DNA from: CADEED01 sp035525785
Lineage (GTDB): Bacteria; Pseudomonadota; Gammaproteobacteria; Steroidobacterales; Steroidobacteraceae
DNA length: 64,000 bases
Reading direction: 5' to 3'
Assembly: GCA_035525785.1 (NCBI GenBank)
Contig: DATLDQ010000139.1
Span: 4,855-68,854 of the forward strand
The notes beneath the pieces were generated by a model, which saw nothing but the letters and a program-made list of their open reading frames with translations, searched no databases and was not told the origin of the DNA. Positions 35,488 through 45,648 of the stretch are shown piece by piece. The position numbers were made by a program, and so were the translations under genes. Numbering within the stretch: position 1 is the first letter of the stretch; the number at the start of each line of letters is the position of its first letter.

Positions 35488-37404
35488 ATGACAACTCTTG
35501 CAACCCGCCTATTAAGCTTCCCGATCGCGCTGGTCCTTGCCTCGGCGGCGCTCCCCCAGACCGCTCCCGTGACGCCGATGACCCCGGACGTCATGGACAA
35601 GTACGAGCAGGTGCTCCCGTCGGCCGACTTCATCCGGCGCGAAGCCATGGTTCCCATGCGGGACGGCGTCAAGCTGTACACCGTGGTGGTGATGAAGAAG
35701 GGGGCGACCCACGCGCCGATACTGTTCTCGCGCACACCGTACGACGCGCACGGCTCGACGCACCGCGTGGCGAGCCAACGCATCGTCGACATCCTCGAAG
35801 TGATGGATGCCGAGTTCGTCGAGGACGGTTACATCCGCGTCTACCAGGACATCCGCGGCCTGCATCGTTCCGAAGGCGAGTGGGTGCTGAATCGCCCGCT
35901 GGCCGGGCCACTGAACAAGACCGGCATCGACGAATCCACCGACGCGTACGACACCATCGACTGGCTGGTGAAGAACACCCCGGAGTCGAATGGCAAGGTC
36001 GGAGTGATCGGCTCGTCGTACCTCGGCTTCACCACGCTCATGGCCGAGATCAACCCGCATCCGGCGCTCAAGGCGGCCGTGCCGCAGAGCCCCATGGTCG
36101 ATGGCTGGATGGGCGACGACTGGTTTCACAACGGCGCCTTCCGCGTAAGTTCCATCGATTACGTCGTCGGTCTATCCACCAAGAAAGGTGACGGCGACGC
36201 CGAGTTCGCCTGGGGCGGCGGCGACGACTACACCCGCTACCTCGAGTTCGGTTCGATGGCGGATCTCGCGAAGACGCTCGGCGTCACGCACTATCCGGGC
36301 GTGCGCAAGTTCCTCGACAACCCCGCGTACACGGATTTCTGGGCGCTGCAGGCGGTCGACAAGTGGCTCGCGGATCGACCGCTCACCGTGCCCACCCTCA
36401 TCGAAGTGGGGCAGTGGGACCAGGAAGACAGCTACGGTGGCCCCGCGGTCTATCGCGCCCTCGAGCCCAAGGACAAGAACAACGACCTCGTGGCGCTGCA
36501 CATCGGTCCTTGGCGCCACTCGGGCGCCAACCACTACGGTTACGACCTCGGCGATCTCATCTTCACGGGTGACACCGCACGTGAGTGGCGCGCGGACTAT
36601 GTGAAGCCGTTCTTCGATCACTACCTCAAGGGCGCTGCCGACCCCAGGACGCCGCCCGTGCTCACGTACGCCACCGGCGTCAACAAGTGGCAGCGCTCGG
36701 ACCGCTGGCCCGCGGGCGCGGCCAAGCCTATCTACCTGGCCGCGAACGGCCTGGCCACGTTCGAGAAGCCCAGGGTGGCTGGGCGCGAGGAATACATCAG
36801 CGACCCGGCCAAGCCGGTGCCGTTCCTGCCGCGCCCGATCAACATGGGTGACGCCACGCAGTGGAAGCCCTGGCTGATCCGCGACCAGCGCTTCGTCTCC
36901 GATCGCCCGGACGTGGCGAGCTGGAAGACGCCGCCGCTCGAGAAGGCCGTGCACATCATGGGCGCGCCCGAAGTGGAGTTGTTCGCCGCGACCACGGGCA
37001 CCGACAGCGACTGGGTGGTGAAGCTCATCGATGTCTATCCCAACGACACGCCCGAAGGCGCGGCGCAGGGCGGCAAGCACAGCATGGCGGGTTATGAGCT
37101 GGCGCTCGGCATCGAGATTTTCCGCGGCCGGTATCACAAGAGCTTCGCGAAGCCCGTACCGCTCGAGCCGGGGAAGGTCGAGCACTACCGCTGGTCATTG
37201 CCGCACGTGAACCACGTGTTCCTGCCGGGCCATCGCATCATGGTGCAGGTGCAATCCAGCCTGTTCCCGCTGTACGACCGCAATCCGCAGACGTACGTCG
37301 AGAACATCATGTATGCGAAGCCGGGTGACTACAAAAAAGCTACGCAGAGCATTTCACTGGGCGGGGCGAATGCGAGCGCGGTGGTGCTGCCGGTGGTGGA
37401 GTGA
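35488..37404 (+). CDS. Alpha-amino-acid ester hydrolase-like enzyme (CocE/NonD family)
   Basis: A 638-residue secreted enzyme with signal peptide (MTTLATRLLSFPIALVLAS). It follows the alpha-amino-acid ester hydrolases of Xanthomonas and Acetobacter closely: MVDGWMGDDWFHNGAF, QWDQED, GPWRHSGANHYGYDL, GSDSDWVVKLIDVYP and SSLFPLYDRNPQTYVENI. The nucleophile is Ser177 in IGSSYLGF; the histidine is in GPWRHSG. QED matches two of the acidic residues that bind the substrate ammonium group in the known enzymes. Those enzymes hydrolyse amino-acid esters and can make beta-lactams with acyl transfer; the natural role is unknown. No strong ribosome site is seen. Confidence 0.9.
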   Translation: MTTLATRLLSFPIALVLASAALPQTAPVTPMTPDVMDKYEQVLPSADFIRREAMVPMRDGVKLYTVVVMKKGATHAPILFSRTPYDAHGSTHRVASQRIVDILEVMDAEFVEDGYIRVYQDIRGLHRSEGEWVLNRPLAGPLNKTGIDESTDAYDTIDWLVKNTPESNGKVGVIGSSYLGFTTLMAEINPHPALKAAVPQSPMVDGWMGDDWFHNGAFRVSSIDYVVGLSTKKGDGDAEFAWGGGDDYTRYLEFGSMADLAKTLGVTHYPGVRKFLDNPAYTDFWALQAVDKWLADRPLTVPTLIEVGQWDQEDSYGGPAVYRALEPKDKNNDLVALHIGPWRHSGANHYGYDLGDLIFTGDTAREWRADYVKPFFDHYLKGAADPRTPPVLTYATGVNKWQRSDRWPAGAAKPIYLAANGLATFEKPRVAGREEYISDPAKPVPFLPRPINMGDATQWKPWLIRDQRFVSDRPDVASWKTPPLEKAVHIMGAPEVELFAATTGTDSDWVVKLIDVYPNDTPEGAAQGGKHSMAGYELALGIEIFRGRYHKSFAKPVPLEPGKVEHYRWSLPHVNHVFLPGHRIMVQVQSSLFPLYDRNPQTYVENIMYAKPGDYKKATQSISLGGANASAVVLPVVE

Positions 37405-37570
37405 CCGGATTCTTCGCGCCAACGCGGCGCCTGCCGTCGGACGGCATCGGTTTTCCAATTAGCCCGATGCTGGCGGTGCTAGCGACTTCCGCTGCTGCCG
37501 GTCCGCGCAGCGGCTGAGCGCCTTCCCGCATTCCTCGCGCTTAACTCGTCGCCTCAACGAGGAGAACGCG

Positions 37571-38572
37571 ATGGAACTGGAAAACACGGAATTCTCGCGC
37601 CGCGGCGTGGTCACCGGCCTGTCCGCCGGCATGGTGGCGCTCGCCACGTCCGCCGCCGCGCAACAGGGTCAGCAGGCCGGCGCGTCCGCCACGGGCAAGC
37701 AGCCGCCGGTGCCTGACTACCCGCGGCCGCCATTTCCGGAGCAGCAGCAGGAGTGGCCGGGGCTCGCTTCGAAGATGGACCCCAGGCCGGATCACGGCGA
37801 GAAGAGCTATCGCGGGTCCGGCCGGCTCGCGGGGCTCAGGGCGCTGATCACCGGTGCCGACTCGGGCATCGGCCGCGCCGCCGCCATCGCCTTCGCGCGC
37901 GAAGGCGCGGACGTGGCCTTTGGCTATCTACCGGCGGAGGAGTCGGACGCCAGGGAAGTCGTGCAGTTGATCCGCGATGCCGGTCGCAAGGCGGTGCCCC
38001 TGCCCGGCGACATCCGCAACGAGGACTTCTGCAAGAAGCTGGTGAACGAGGCGGCGGGCCGGCTCGGGGGGCTCGACATCCTCGTGAACAACGCCGCGCG
38101 TCAGCAGGCCCTGCCCGACCTGACGCAACTCAGCACCGAGCAACTCGACTGGACGCTCAAGACCAACATCTACGCCATGGTGTGGATCACGAAGGCGGCG
38201 CTGCAGCACCTCGGGCCCGGCTCGTCCATCATCAATACCACCTCGGTTGTGGCCTACGACCCGCCGGAGAACCTCGTCGACTACGCCATGACCAAGGCGG
38301 CCGTGCAGAATTTCACCAAGAGCATGGCCAAACAACTCGCCAAACGGCAGATCCGCGTGAACGGCGTGGCGCCGGGCCCGATCTGGACGCCACTGCAGCC
38401 GAGCGGAGGCCAGGATCCGAAGAAACTGCCGCAATTCGGCAGTGATTCTCCGATGGGCCGGCCAGGCCAGCCTGCCGAGCTCGCGGCTCTTTATGTGTTG
38501 CTGGCATCGCGCGAGGCAACGTACTCGACCGGCCAGATCCTCGGCGCCGTCGGCGGGCGCGGGGGGCCGTGA
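37571..38572 (+). CDS. Tat-exported short-chain dehydrogenase (YghA-like)
   Basis: A 333-residue SDR with a twin-arginine signal (SRRGVVTGLSAGMVALATSA) in the first 37 residues and GAGGAGAAC before the ATG. The cofactor site is TGADSGIGRAAAIAFA; the catalytic pair is YAMTK with a preceding Ser in NTTSVV. Tat export would allow folding with NAD(P) in the cytoplasm before export. Homologues of the YghA/glucose-dehydrogenase type are common; the substrate is unknown. It converges on the ABC permease-hydrolase gene with a 1-base gap. Confidence 0.9.
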   Translation: MELENTEFSRRGVVTGLSAGMVALATSAAAQQGQQAGASATGKQPPVPDYPRPPFPEQQQEWPGLASKMDPRPDHGEKSYRGSGRLAGLRALITGADSGIGRAAAIAFAREGADVAFGYLPAEESDAREVVQLIRDAGRKAVPLPGDIRNEDFCKKLVNEAAGRLGGLDILVNNAARQQALPDLTQLSTEQLDWTLKTNIYAMVWITKAALQHLGPGSSIINTTSVVAYDPPENLVDYAMTKAAVQNFTKSMAKQLAKRQIRVNGVAPGPIWTPLQPSGGQDPKKLPQFGSDSPMGRPGQPAELAALYVLLASREATYSTGQILGAVGGRGGP

Positions 38573-38573
38573 T

Positions 38574-41077
38574 CTACCGACGCGCGGCGAATTGCTCGAT
38601 CGCTTCGAGCACTTCGCGCGGGTTCGACTGGATGACGTAGTGCTCGGCGTTCGGTAGCTCGATCACTTCGCCGTGGACCACGCCGCGCCGGAACGCTTCG
38701 ATGTTCCTGCGCTGCGCGGCTTTCTTGATCTGCGCGATCTCGGCGAGTGTTGCCTGCAATTCCACGTCGCTCCGGTCGTACCAGGGCGGTGCCGGAGCAG
38801 TCGGATCCTCGATCGCGTACAGCGCGAGCGCCGGCAGCTTCACCGCGGCGTAGTCTGGAGCCTTGCTCGCCGCGAGTATCGCCTGCTGCGCGCGCGGATC
38901 GATGTTGGGATTTCCGCCGAGCCAGGGCTTGTCGACCTGCCGGAATGCGATGAGCTCGCCTTCCGGCATGGACAGATGCCCGCGTTCCGCCAGTAGTTTG
39001 GACATGGCCACGTAGTTGGCGAAAGCCGTGAGTGGAAGCGGCGCTTCGGGCGGCAACCTGCGATAGAGCTCCTGCTGTCGCGAGATCGCATGCGGATAGC
39101 CCGAGCGGTCATAGGCGGCGTCCAGGTAGACCAGGCCGGAGAACCGCTGCGGATGATGACCGCCCAGCCAGGTGAGCTCATCGCCCGCGATCGAGTGGCC
39201 GACCAGCAGCACCTGGTCGAGGCTCATCGCGTCCATGACCTGCAGCACGTCCTGCGCCAGACGAGGTGTGTCGAATCCGAAGTCGGGCCGGCTCGAATAG
39301 CCCGCCCCGCGGCGCGTGAGCGCGACCACGCGGTGTTGGCGCGCGAGCTGCGGCCCGAGGTCGTCGTAGCTGTGCGCCGTGGCGCCGAGACCCGGCAGCA
39401 ACAGAATGGGCGACCCCTGGCCGCTGAAGTCGAGCACCTCGAGCTGCACGCCATCCTGCACGCTGATGGATGAGGCCTCGTGCGGCGCCGCGTCGCGCCA
39501 CCGCGTCTGCTGGAAGGTCGCCTTGCCGGCGACCGGCAGTGGGCAGGTTGCGATGTCCGCGCCCAGGATGCCCGGCAACGCGACCTCTTCTTCGAGATAA
39601 CCCGCGATCTGCCATGCGGTCACGGTGATGGTGTCGTGCGCTGCAAGCCGCGGCGAACGGATGCGGAGCGTCGACCGCCGGCCGGTCAGCCACTGCGTCC
39701 AGGCGGGCGAGAAGTCGAAGGGCGTGGAGTCGCCGTTCACGAAGATATCGTTGAGCGTCGCGCTGATCTGCGCCGGATGCCGGAAACCGCTGAAGCATTC
39801 CACTTCGATGGAGTCACTCGTGGTCGCGAGGCTGGCCCTGCAATACCCGATGCCCGGGAGCTCGCGGCGCTGGCCATCCACCTGCAACGTCGACCTGCGC
39901 GGCTCGAGCAGCGTGAGCGAGTAATTGAGTTTCAATGACACCCTCTCTTCGGCGTTCAGTTTCTCCACGGCGAAGTCCGGCAGCACCCAGGCGTGCGAGG
40001 TGCCGCTCGCATAGCTCGCCGGTCGCAACGAGAACAGCGGCTGCACGCTGGCGCCGTAGAAGTCCGCCTGGGCATGGTTGACGACGAATCGCCAGTTCTG
40101 CGGCATCCGTCGCGTATCCACCTGCGTGAGGAAAGCCACGGAACCCGGTCCGGATTCGCGCAGATCCTCGCTCGACCACATGCGAAGGGAGCTCGCCTCG
40201 CGCGCGGCGTTGAAGGCGGCATCGGCTTCGATCTGGCCGACGCGCGTCGCGGGGAAGCACTCGCGAGTGCTGCGCAGGGACAACTGCTGCGCGCTCGCCG
40301 GCGCCCGGGTGCCTTCGAGCGTGGCCTGTGCGGCGAACACCGAGCTCCAGGGTATGAGCCACATGGGGGTGATGAACGCCAGCAGCGTGACCGCCGCGAT
40401 CGCGACCAGCATCACCCGCGCCGCGAGGATGCGCCGGCGCCAGTACACGAGCCACAGCCCGACCGCAGCAAGCAGCAACGGCAGCGCTTTCGCGGGCGTC
40501 ATGATCATCCAGATCATGCCGTTGTTGAGCAGCGAGTCGCCGATGTGCGGGTTCATCGGGCCCGGTGCGCGCACGAACGGGGCGGGCAGCAGAAAAAGGC
40601 AGATGAAGACCGCGATCAGCGCGCCGATGCCCTGCACCAGGGTGCGAGTCACCGCGGCCGTGATCAGCACGATGGGAATCACCAGCAGGAAATACGGGTC
40701 CTCGATCAGCAAGGCATCCTGCAGTGATTCCGGGAGCGACGCGCCCGCGCACAGATCGAGCACCAAGGTGGCCGTCGCGCCTGGTAGATAGACGACGAGC
40801 ACCAGCAGCGAGAGCTTGGCGGTCAGCATCTCGAGCGTTGGCACGGGGCGAGCCAGCCAGTCGTCGACCAGGCTCGCCGCCGAGTCGAGCTGCACCACCG
40901 CAAGCGTGAGCGCGGTGCCGACGAAAATGAGCAGCGCCTGCCGGAAATCTGCCCACATGGGCACGAGCTCCCACCGCAGGATGATCACGTCGGCCGCGAA
41001 CAGGGGCGCGGCGAGCAGCACCATGGGCAGCAGGCAGCGCAGGTCCTTGCGCAGGACGGCGGCCATGACCCGGAAGC

Positions 41078-41081
<4 letters not shown>
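38574..41081 (-). CDS. ABC-2-type permease fused to an alpha/beta hydrolase
   Basis: An 835-residue fusion. Residues 15-248 hold about seven membrane spans in the style of YtrC/D-type ABC permeases. The RRR before the last span marks a cytoplasmic loop, so the C-terminal part should lie outside the membrane. Residues 250-530 form an uncharacterised domain. Residues 535-835 are a complete alpha/beta hydrolase with PGLGATAHSYDDL, Ser630 in VGHSIAG, an Asp in YAIEDPTAP and His814 in NAEHYVIQ. The start overlaps the ATPase stop by ATGA, so the two are made together. The single frame shows the fusion is real unless the sequence has an error. A transported or surface substrate processed by the tethered hydrolase is inferred. 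Confidence 0.85.
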
Positions 41082-41966
<885 letters not shown>

Positions 41967-41977
<11 letters not shown>

Positions 41978-42371
41978 TGGACACGACCTTGAGACCGCGC
42001 AGGTCCGTCCAGGTGTCTTCGACGGCCCTCTGCACCTCATCGAGGCCGGCGCCCACGCGCATGGCCTCGACCACGAGTTTCTCCACCTCGTCTTCGAGCA
42101 GGCGCTTGCGATCGCCGGCGCGCGCCTTGGGCGGCTGCGCTACCACGGTGCCGACGCCGGGCTGCGCGGCGAGCCAGCGCTCCTGGATCAGGTGCTGGAC
42201 CACCTTGTGCGCGGTGTTCGGGTGGATCTTGAGATCGAGCGCCAGCGAACGCACCGACGGGAAGGTTTCCCCGGGCTTGAGCTCGCCCGCGAGGATCGAC
42301 CTGATGGCCGCGAAGCAGACCTGGTCGAAGATGGATTCGCCAGGAACGATCTTGAGCTTGAACGGAACCAT
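41967..42371 (-). CDS. YtrA-subfamily GntR regulator
   Basis: A 134-residue protein with an N-terminal winged helix (IFDQVCFAAIRSILAGELKPGETFPSVRSLALDLKIHPNT is its start) and a short helical C-terminal tail (EKLVVEAMRVGAGLDEV), which defines the YtrA subfamily. These regulators repress an ABC transporter operon that follows them, usually in response to cell-wall stress or export substrate. Here the order ytrA-ATPase-permease is kept. A perfect 8-bp inverted repeat lies just upstream of the start codon and is the likely operator. Confidence 0.92.
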
Positions 42372-42381
42372 GCGCCCTCCG

Positions 42382-42404
42382 GTGTCACATGACTACTGTG
42401 ACAC
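42382..42404. promoter_or_regulatory. Probable YtrA operator
   Basis: GTGTCACA at 42382-42389 and TGTGACAC at 42397-42404 form a perfect 8-bp inverted repeat with a 7-base spacer (TGACTAC). It lies 11-33 bases upstream of the ATG of the YtrA-like gene, where a repressor would block its promoter or ribosome access. The link to YtrA is by position. Confidence 0.7.
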
Positions 42405-42430
42405 ATGGGAAGGCGGCCGTAAACTTCAGG

Positions 42431-43198
42431 CTATTCGCTGGCGTCGGCCGCGGCCGGCGAGAAATATGCCAGTCCGGTGATCCGCGGGCCTGCCGGGCGC
42501 CGCGGCCGTTGCTTGACGGGCATGTCGGCTATCGCAAGCCGGATCAGCCGGTTCATGGCGTCGCGTGCCTCGTTCGCGTCCTTTGCGGCTATGGCATCGA
42601 ATACTCGCAGGTGGTCCGGGACGGGGTCGCGATCGATCTTCGCGAGTCGAAGCTTGAACAGTGTCAACGACTCGACCGCCGCCGTGACGCCATTGGTCAG
42701 CGAGATGACGAAAGGGTTGGCGGTCGCCGCGAGCAGTGCGGCGTGGAAGGCGCGGTCGGCCGTACGTCCTTCGGGGCGATGCAGCGTGTGGCGTGCCATC
42801 TCGTCGAGGGCACGCCGCATGTCCTCGAGATGCGTGCGCTGACGGCGCGCCGCGGCGAGCGCGGCGGCGGCCGGTTCCACGATCGTGCGCAGTTCGAAGA
42901 GTGCGTGAATCACCTCGGGCCGAGGCATGCCGCTGAACATCCAGGCGAGAACGTCCGGATCGAGCAGGTGCCATTCGGAAACCGTGCTGACGCGCGTACC
43001 GGTGCGCGGGCGGCTGTGCACCAGGCCTTTGGCGCCGAGGATGCGCATCGCTTCGCGATAGGCCGTGCGCGACACGTGCCGCTGCGAACTCGCCTCGATC
43101 TCGCCGTCGAGGACATGACCGGGCCGCAGCTTCCCGGAGACGATGGCGAGACCGATCTCGCGGGCGATGGTGCCGTGCACGCGCAGGAGCTTCGCCAT
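42431..43198 (-). CDS. FadR-subfamily GntR regulator (FCD domain)
   Basis: A 255-residue protein with a GntR winged helix (residues 10-75; SRTAYREAMRILGAKGLVHSR is the recognition part) and a C-terminal FCD domain (ELRTIVEPAAAALAA, FHAALLAATANPFV, DHLRVFDAIAAKDANEARDAMNRLI), where histidines and an Asp bind a metal and a carboxylate ligand. Such regulators usually respond to sugar acids or carboxylates. Two tandem 19-base motifs containing GTTTCACTA sit 42-79 bases upstream of its start, and one copy occurs upstream of the TonB receptor gene at 16795, which suggests it controls the plant-polymer genes. Confidence 0.92.
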   Translation of the reverse strand: MAKLLRVHGTIAREIGLAIVSGKLRPGHVLDGEIEASSQRHVSRTAYREAMRILGAKGLVHSRPRTGTRVSTVSEWHLLDPDVLAWMFSGMPRPEVIHALFELRTIVEPAAAALAAARRQRTHLEDMRRALDEMARHTLHRPEGRTADRAFHAALLAATANPFVISLTNGVTAAVESLTLFKLRLAKIDRDPVPDHLRVFDAIAAKDANEARDAMNRLIRLAIADMPVKQRPRRPAGPRITGLAYFSPAAADASE

Positions 43199-43239
43199 TT
43201 TTCCCCCTTCGACCTTCGGGCCGACAACCTATGTTCAAG

Positions 43240-43277
43240 GTTTCACTATAGCAATCGAGTTTCACTAAGCGAATCGA
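43240..43277. promoter_or_regulatory. Tandem putative FadR-type operators
   Basis: Two adjacent 19-base units, GTTTCACTATAGCAATCGA (43240-43258) and GTTTCACTAAGCGAATCGA (43259-43277), differ at four positions. Their reverse complement contains TAGTGAAAC, which fits TNGTNNNAC of FadR-type operators. They lie upstream of the FadR-type gene, in a 452-base divergent spacer to the CE1 esterase gene. Confidence 0.6.
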
Positions 43278-43404
43278 TGAATGTCAAAACGCGTATCGAT
43301 ACCCGCTTTTGCTTGACAAGGCGTGCACTGCGGCGCGAGCCTTGCCCCGCGGACGATTAGTTAGTGTGAGAGAACAGCCGAATCTCTTAGAAGGGGGAGA
43401 CTTC

Positions 43405-43485
43405 ATGGCCCGGGTAAATCTCGTGGGCGCCGCCGTCGCGCGGTCCGCCAATCCGATTCCATTTCCAGCGATGGCGGCCCCGTAG
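43405..43485 (+). CDS. Possible 26-residue leader peptide upstream of the CE1 esterase
   Basis: An ATG at 43405 has an excellent ribosome site (AAGGGGGAGA four bases upstream) and opens a 26-residue frame starting MARVNLVGAAVARSA and ending PAMAAP. No similarity is recognised. It is followed by a large hairpin (43583-43622) and then the esterase gene, an order seen with leader-peptide control. It may instead be the scar of a deleted gene whose start site survives. Confidence 0.35.
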   Translation: MARVNLVGAAVARSANPIPFPAMAAP

Positions 43486-43582
43486 CCGCCGCGCCGATCG
43501 CATCCAGCCGATCGACCACCCAATCGACCCCGGGAAGAAGTCCCTTTCGCCAGGTTTCCGCTGTCGAAGATGGGTCGACCAG

Positions 43583-43622
43583 TGGCGCCGCCGTGCAGTG
43601 TTTCCCCCGTACGGCGGCGCCA
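43583..43622 (+). terminator. Strong hairpin upstream of the CE1 esterase (attenuator candidate)
   Basis: TGGCGCCGCCGT at 43583-43594 pairs perfectly with ACGGCGGCGCCA at 43611-43622 around a 16-base loop, followed by TTTCTCTCGTT. It ends 28 bases before the esterase ATG. It could terminate transcripts from the leader region or block ribosome entry. Confidence 0.5.
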
Positions 43623-43650
43623 TTTCTCTCGTTCCAGCGAAGGAAGCACC

Positions 43651-44832
43651 ATGAAGAAGTTGATGTACCTGATGATGTTGACGGCGGGCGCGTGTCTTGC
43701 CGACGACGCGGCGCAGTTCAAGCCGGCGGAAACCAATGTGTGGGGCGCGGAATATCCCCGCGTCGATTCGACGGGTCGCGTGCAGATCCGCATCAAGGCG
43801 CCGGAAGCCGCAAAGGTGAAACTCAACTTCTGGAGCGGGCCCAAGGTCGACATGGAGAAGCAGTCGGACGGCTTCTGGACCATCACCACCACGCCTCTCG
43901 TGCCCGGCCTGCACTACTACGTGATCAACGTCGACGGTGCCGATCTCAGCGACCCGGGCAGCCGCGCGTTCTTCGGCGGTTCGCGCTACGTGAGCGCCGT
44001 CGAAGTGCCGGAGCCTGGCTCGACCTATTACTCCGCGCAGAACGTGCCGCAGGGCCAGGTGCGCGATGTCTGGTATGAGTCGAAGGTCACCGGGTCATGG
44101 CGCCATGCCATGGTGTACCTGCCGCCCGACTACGACACGCAGGCAAAAAAGCGATATCCGGTGCTCTATCTGCAGCACGGTGGTGGCGAGGATGAAACCG
44201 GCTGGATCCGCCAGGGCCATGCCAACTTCATCGTCGACAACCTGATCGCCGCCGGACAGGCGAAGCCCATGATCGTGGTCATGGCGTACGGCTATGCGAA
44301 GCGGGCCGGGCAGGCCGCGCCAGATGTTACTCCCGGCGCCTCGGCGCAGGCCGCGCAGGCGCGTGAGGAAATGGCGAAAACCTTCGAGGACGACGTGACG
44401 CAGGTGTTGATCCCGTTCGTCGACAAGACCTATCGCACGCTGCCGGATCGGGACCATCGCGCGATGGCGGGGCTGTCGATGGGCGGTTTCCAGACATTCC
44501 GCATCACGCTCAACCATCTCGACCTGTTCTCGCACATCGGTGGGTTCAGCGGTATCGGCGGCATGATGGAAGATCGCAAGTTCGACCTGAAGACGGATTT
44601 CAATGGCGCGTTTGCCGACCCCGCGGCCTTCGCGAAAAAGGTGCACCTGCTGTACTTCGGCGTGGGCACCGCCGAGCCGGAACGTTTCCAGGGGCGCATC
44701 CGCAGCCTGCACACCGCGCTCGACGAGGCGGGTGTCAAACATGTGTACTGGGAATCTCCGGGCACTGATCACGAGTGGCAAACGTGGCGGCGCAATCTCA
44801 AGGATTTCGCGGCGCGCCTCTTCCGCGATTGA
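43651..44832 (+). CDS. CE1-family esterase (feruloyl/acetylxylan esterase-like)
   Basis: A 393-residue secreted enzyme with signal peptide (MKKLMYLMMLTAGACLA) and GAAGGAAG before the ATG. Residues 35-125 are a CBM48-like beta-sandwich (VQIRIKAPEAAKVKLNFW); the esterase domain follows with LYLQHGGGEDETGW, Ser276 in GLSMGGF, and His in GTDHEWQTWR. This CBM48-CE1 layout is known from xylan-active feruloyl and acetyl esterases. It fits with the tannase-type esterase and arabinanase 30 kb away. It is divergent from the FadR-type regulator gene and converges on the IclR gene. Confidence 0.9.
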   Translation: MKKLMYLMMLTAGACLADDAAQFKPAETNVWGAEYPRVDSTGRVQIRIKAPEAAKVKLNFWSGPKVDMEKQSDGFWTITTTPLVPGLHYYVINVDGADLSDPGSRAFFGGSRYVSAVEVPEPGSTYYSAQNVPQGQVRDVWYESKVTGSWRHAMVYLPPDYDTQAKKRYPVLYLQHGGGEDETGWIRQGHANFIVDNLIAAGQAKPMIVVMAYGYAKRAGQAAPDVTPGASAQAAQAREEMAKTFEDDVTQVLIPFVDKTYRTLPDRDHRAMAGLSMGGFQTFRITLNHLDLFSHIGGFSGIGGMMEDRKFDLKTDFNGAFADPAAFAKKVHLLYFGVGTAEPERFQGRIRSLHTALDEAGVKHVYWESPGTDHEWQTWRRNLKDFAARLFRD

Positions 44833-44866
44833 TCGCAGCCCGCCGGGCTGCGCCGAAGAGGGTCGA

Positions 44867-45637
44867 CTAGGACGGCAACCAGCCCAGCGACTGCGATATC
44901 CGACGAGCCGCTGTCTCGAGCAGCTTGCGCGTCTGCTCCACCGTGGTCGGGAGCGAGTCGTCGAACACGTGCAGGTACGGGATCGTCAGTGCCGCAAGCA
45001 CCTTGCCGTCGAAACCGCGGACGGGGTAGCTGATGTCGGTGACACCGGCGGTCATGGGGCTCTTCTGCACTTCGAAGCCGCGTTTCGCGATGCGCGCGAC
45101 GGCCGAATCGAGCCTGGCCCGTGACAACGGCCACGGGCGCGGAATGGTCCGCAGGACGGCGTCACGCTCGGCCTCGTCCATATGCGCGAGCAATACATAC
45201 CCCGAGCAGCCAGACACCAGGCCGATGGCCGCGCCCAGTCGCACCGACAGGTTCGCATGCCGCTTCTGGTTCTCCTGACGAAGGATCACCAGGCCCTGGT
45301 TGCCCGAACGCACGACCAGGTGGCAGGACTGATCGATGCGGGTAGATAGCTCGTGCATCACCGGCGCGGCGGCAAGCGTCAGCGTCTGCGCCGGCGTGCC
45401 GCGATGCGCCAGCTTGAGCACATGGTAGGTGACGCTGTAGCGGGAGGTTTCCGGGTCTTTTTGCAGCCATCCCCGCCGTTCCATGACGACGATGATCCGG
45501 AAGAGCTCGCTCATGCGGCGACCGAGCCGTTCCGCAATCTCGGAGACGGACAAACCGGCGTCCGCCTCGGCGAGTGCTTCGATGATGGCCATGCCCTTTT
45601 CGAGGGCCGGGGCGGAGTAGCTTCGGGGTCTGCGCAT
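44867..45637 (-). CDS. IclR-family regulator
   Basis: A 256-residue protein with an N-terminal winged helix (ALEKGMAIIEALAEADAGLSVSEIAERLG at its start) and a C-terminal IclR effector domain (TIDQSCHLVVRSGNQGLVILRQ; PRPWPLSRARLDSAVARIAKRGFEV; GVTDISYPVRGFDGKVLAAL). These proteins bind aromatic or sugar-acid ligands and control catabolic genes. It is 11 bases downstream of the YCII gene on the same strand and may be cotranscribed with it. Its targets could include the CE1 esterase or reductase genes nearby; this is not shown by the sequence. Confidence 0.92.
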   Translation of the reverse strand: MRRPRSYSAPALEKGMAIIEALAEADAGLSVSEIAERLGRRMSELFRIIVVMERRGWLQKDPETSRYSVTYHVLKLAHRGTPAQTLTLAAAPVMHELSTRIDQSCHLVVRSGNQGLVILRQENQKRHANLSVRLGAAIGLVSGCSGYVLLAHMDEAERDAVLRTIPRPWPLSRARLDSAVARIAKRGFEVQKSPMTAGVTDISYPVRGFDGKVLAALTIPYLHVFDDSLPTTVEQTRKLLETAARRISQSLGWLPS

Positions 45638-45648
45638 CGGGTCCTGAC

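Noticed and set aside
43314..43345. Sigma-70 promoter with TTGACA before the CE1 esterase
   Set aside because: The -35 word is good but the sequence 17 bases later (CGAGCC) is not a -10 element.
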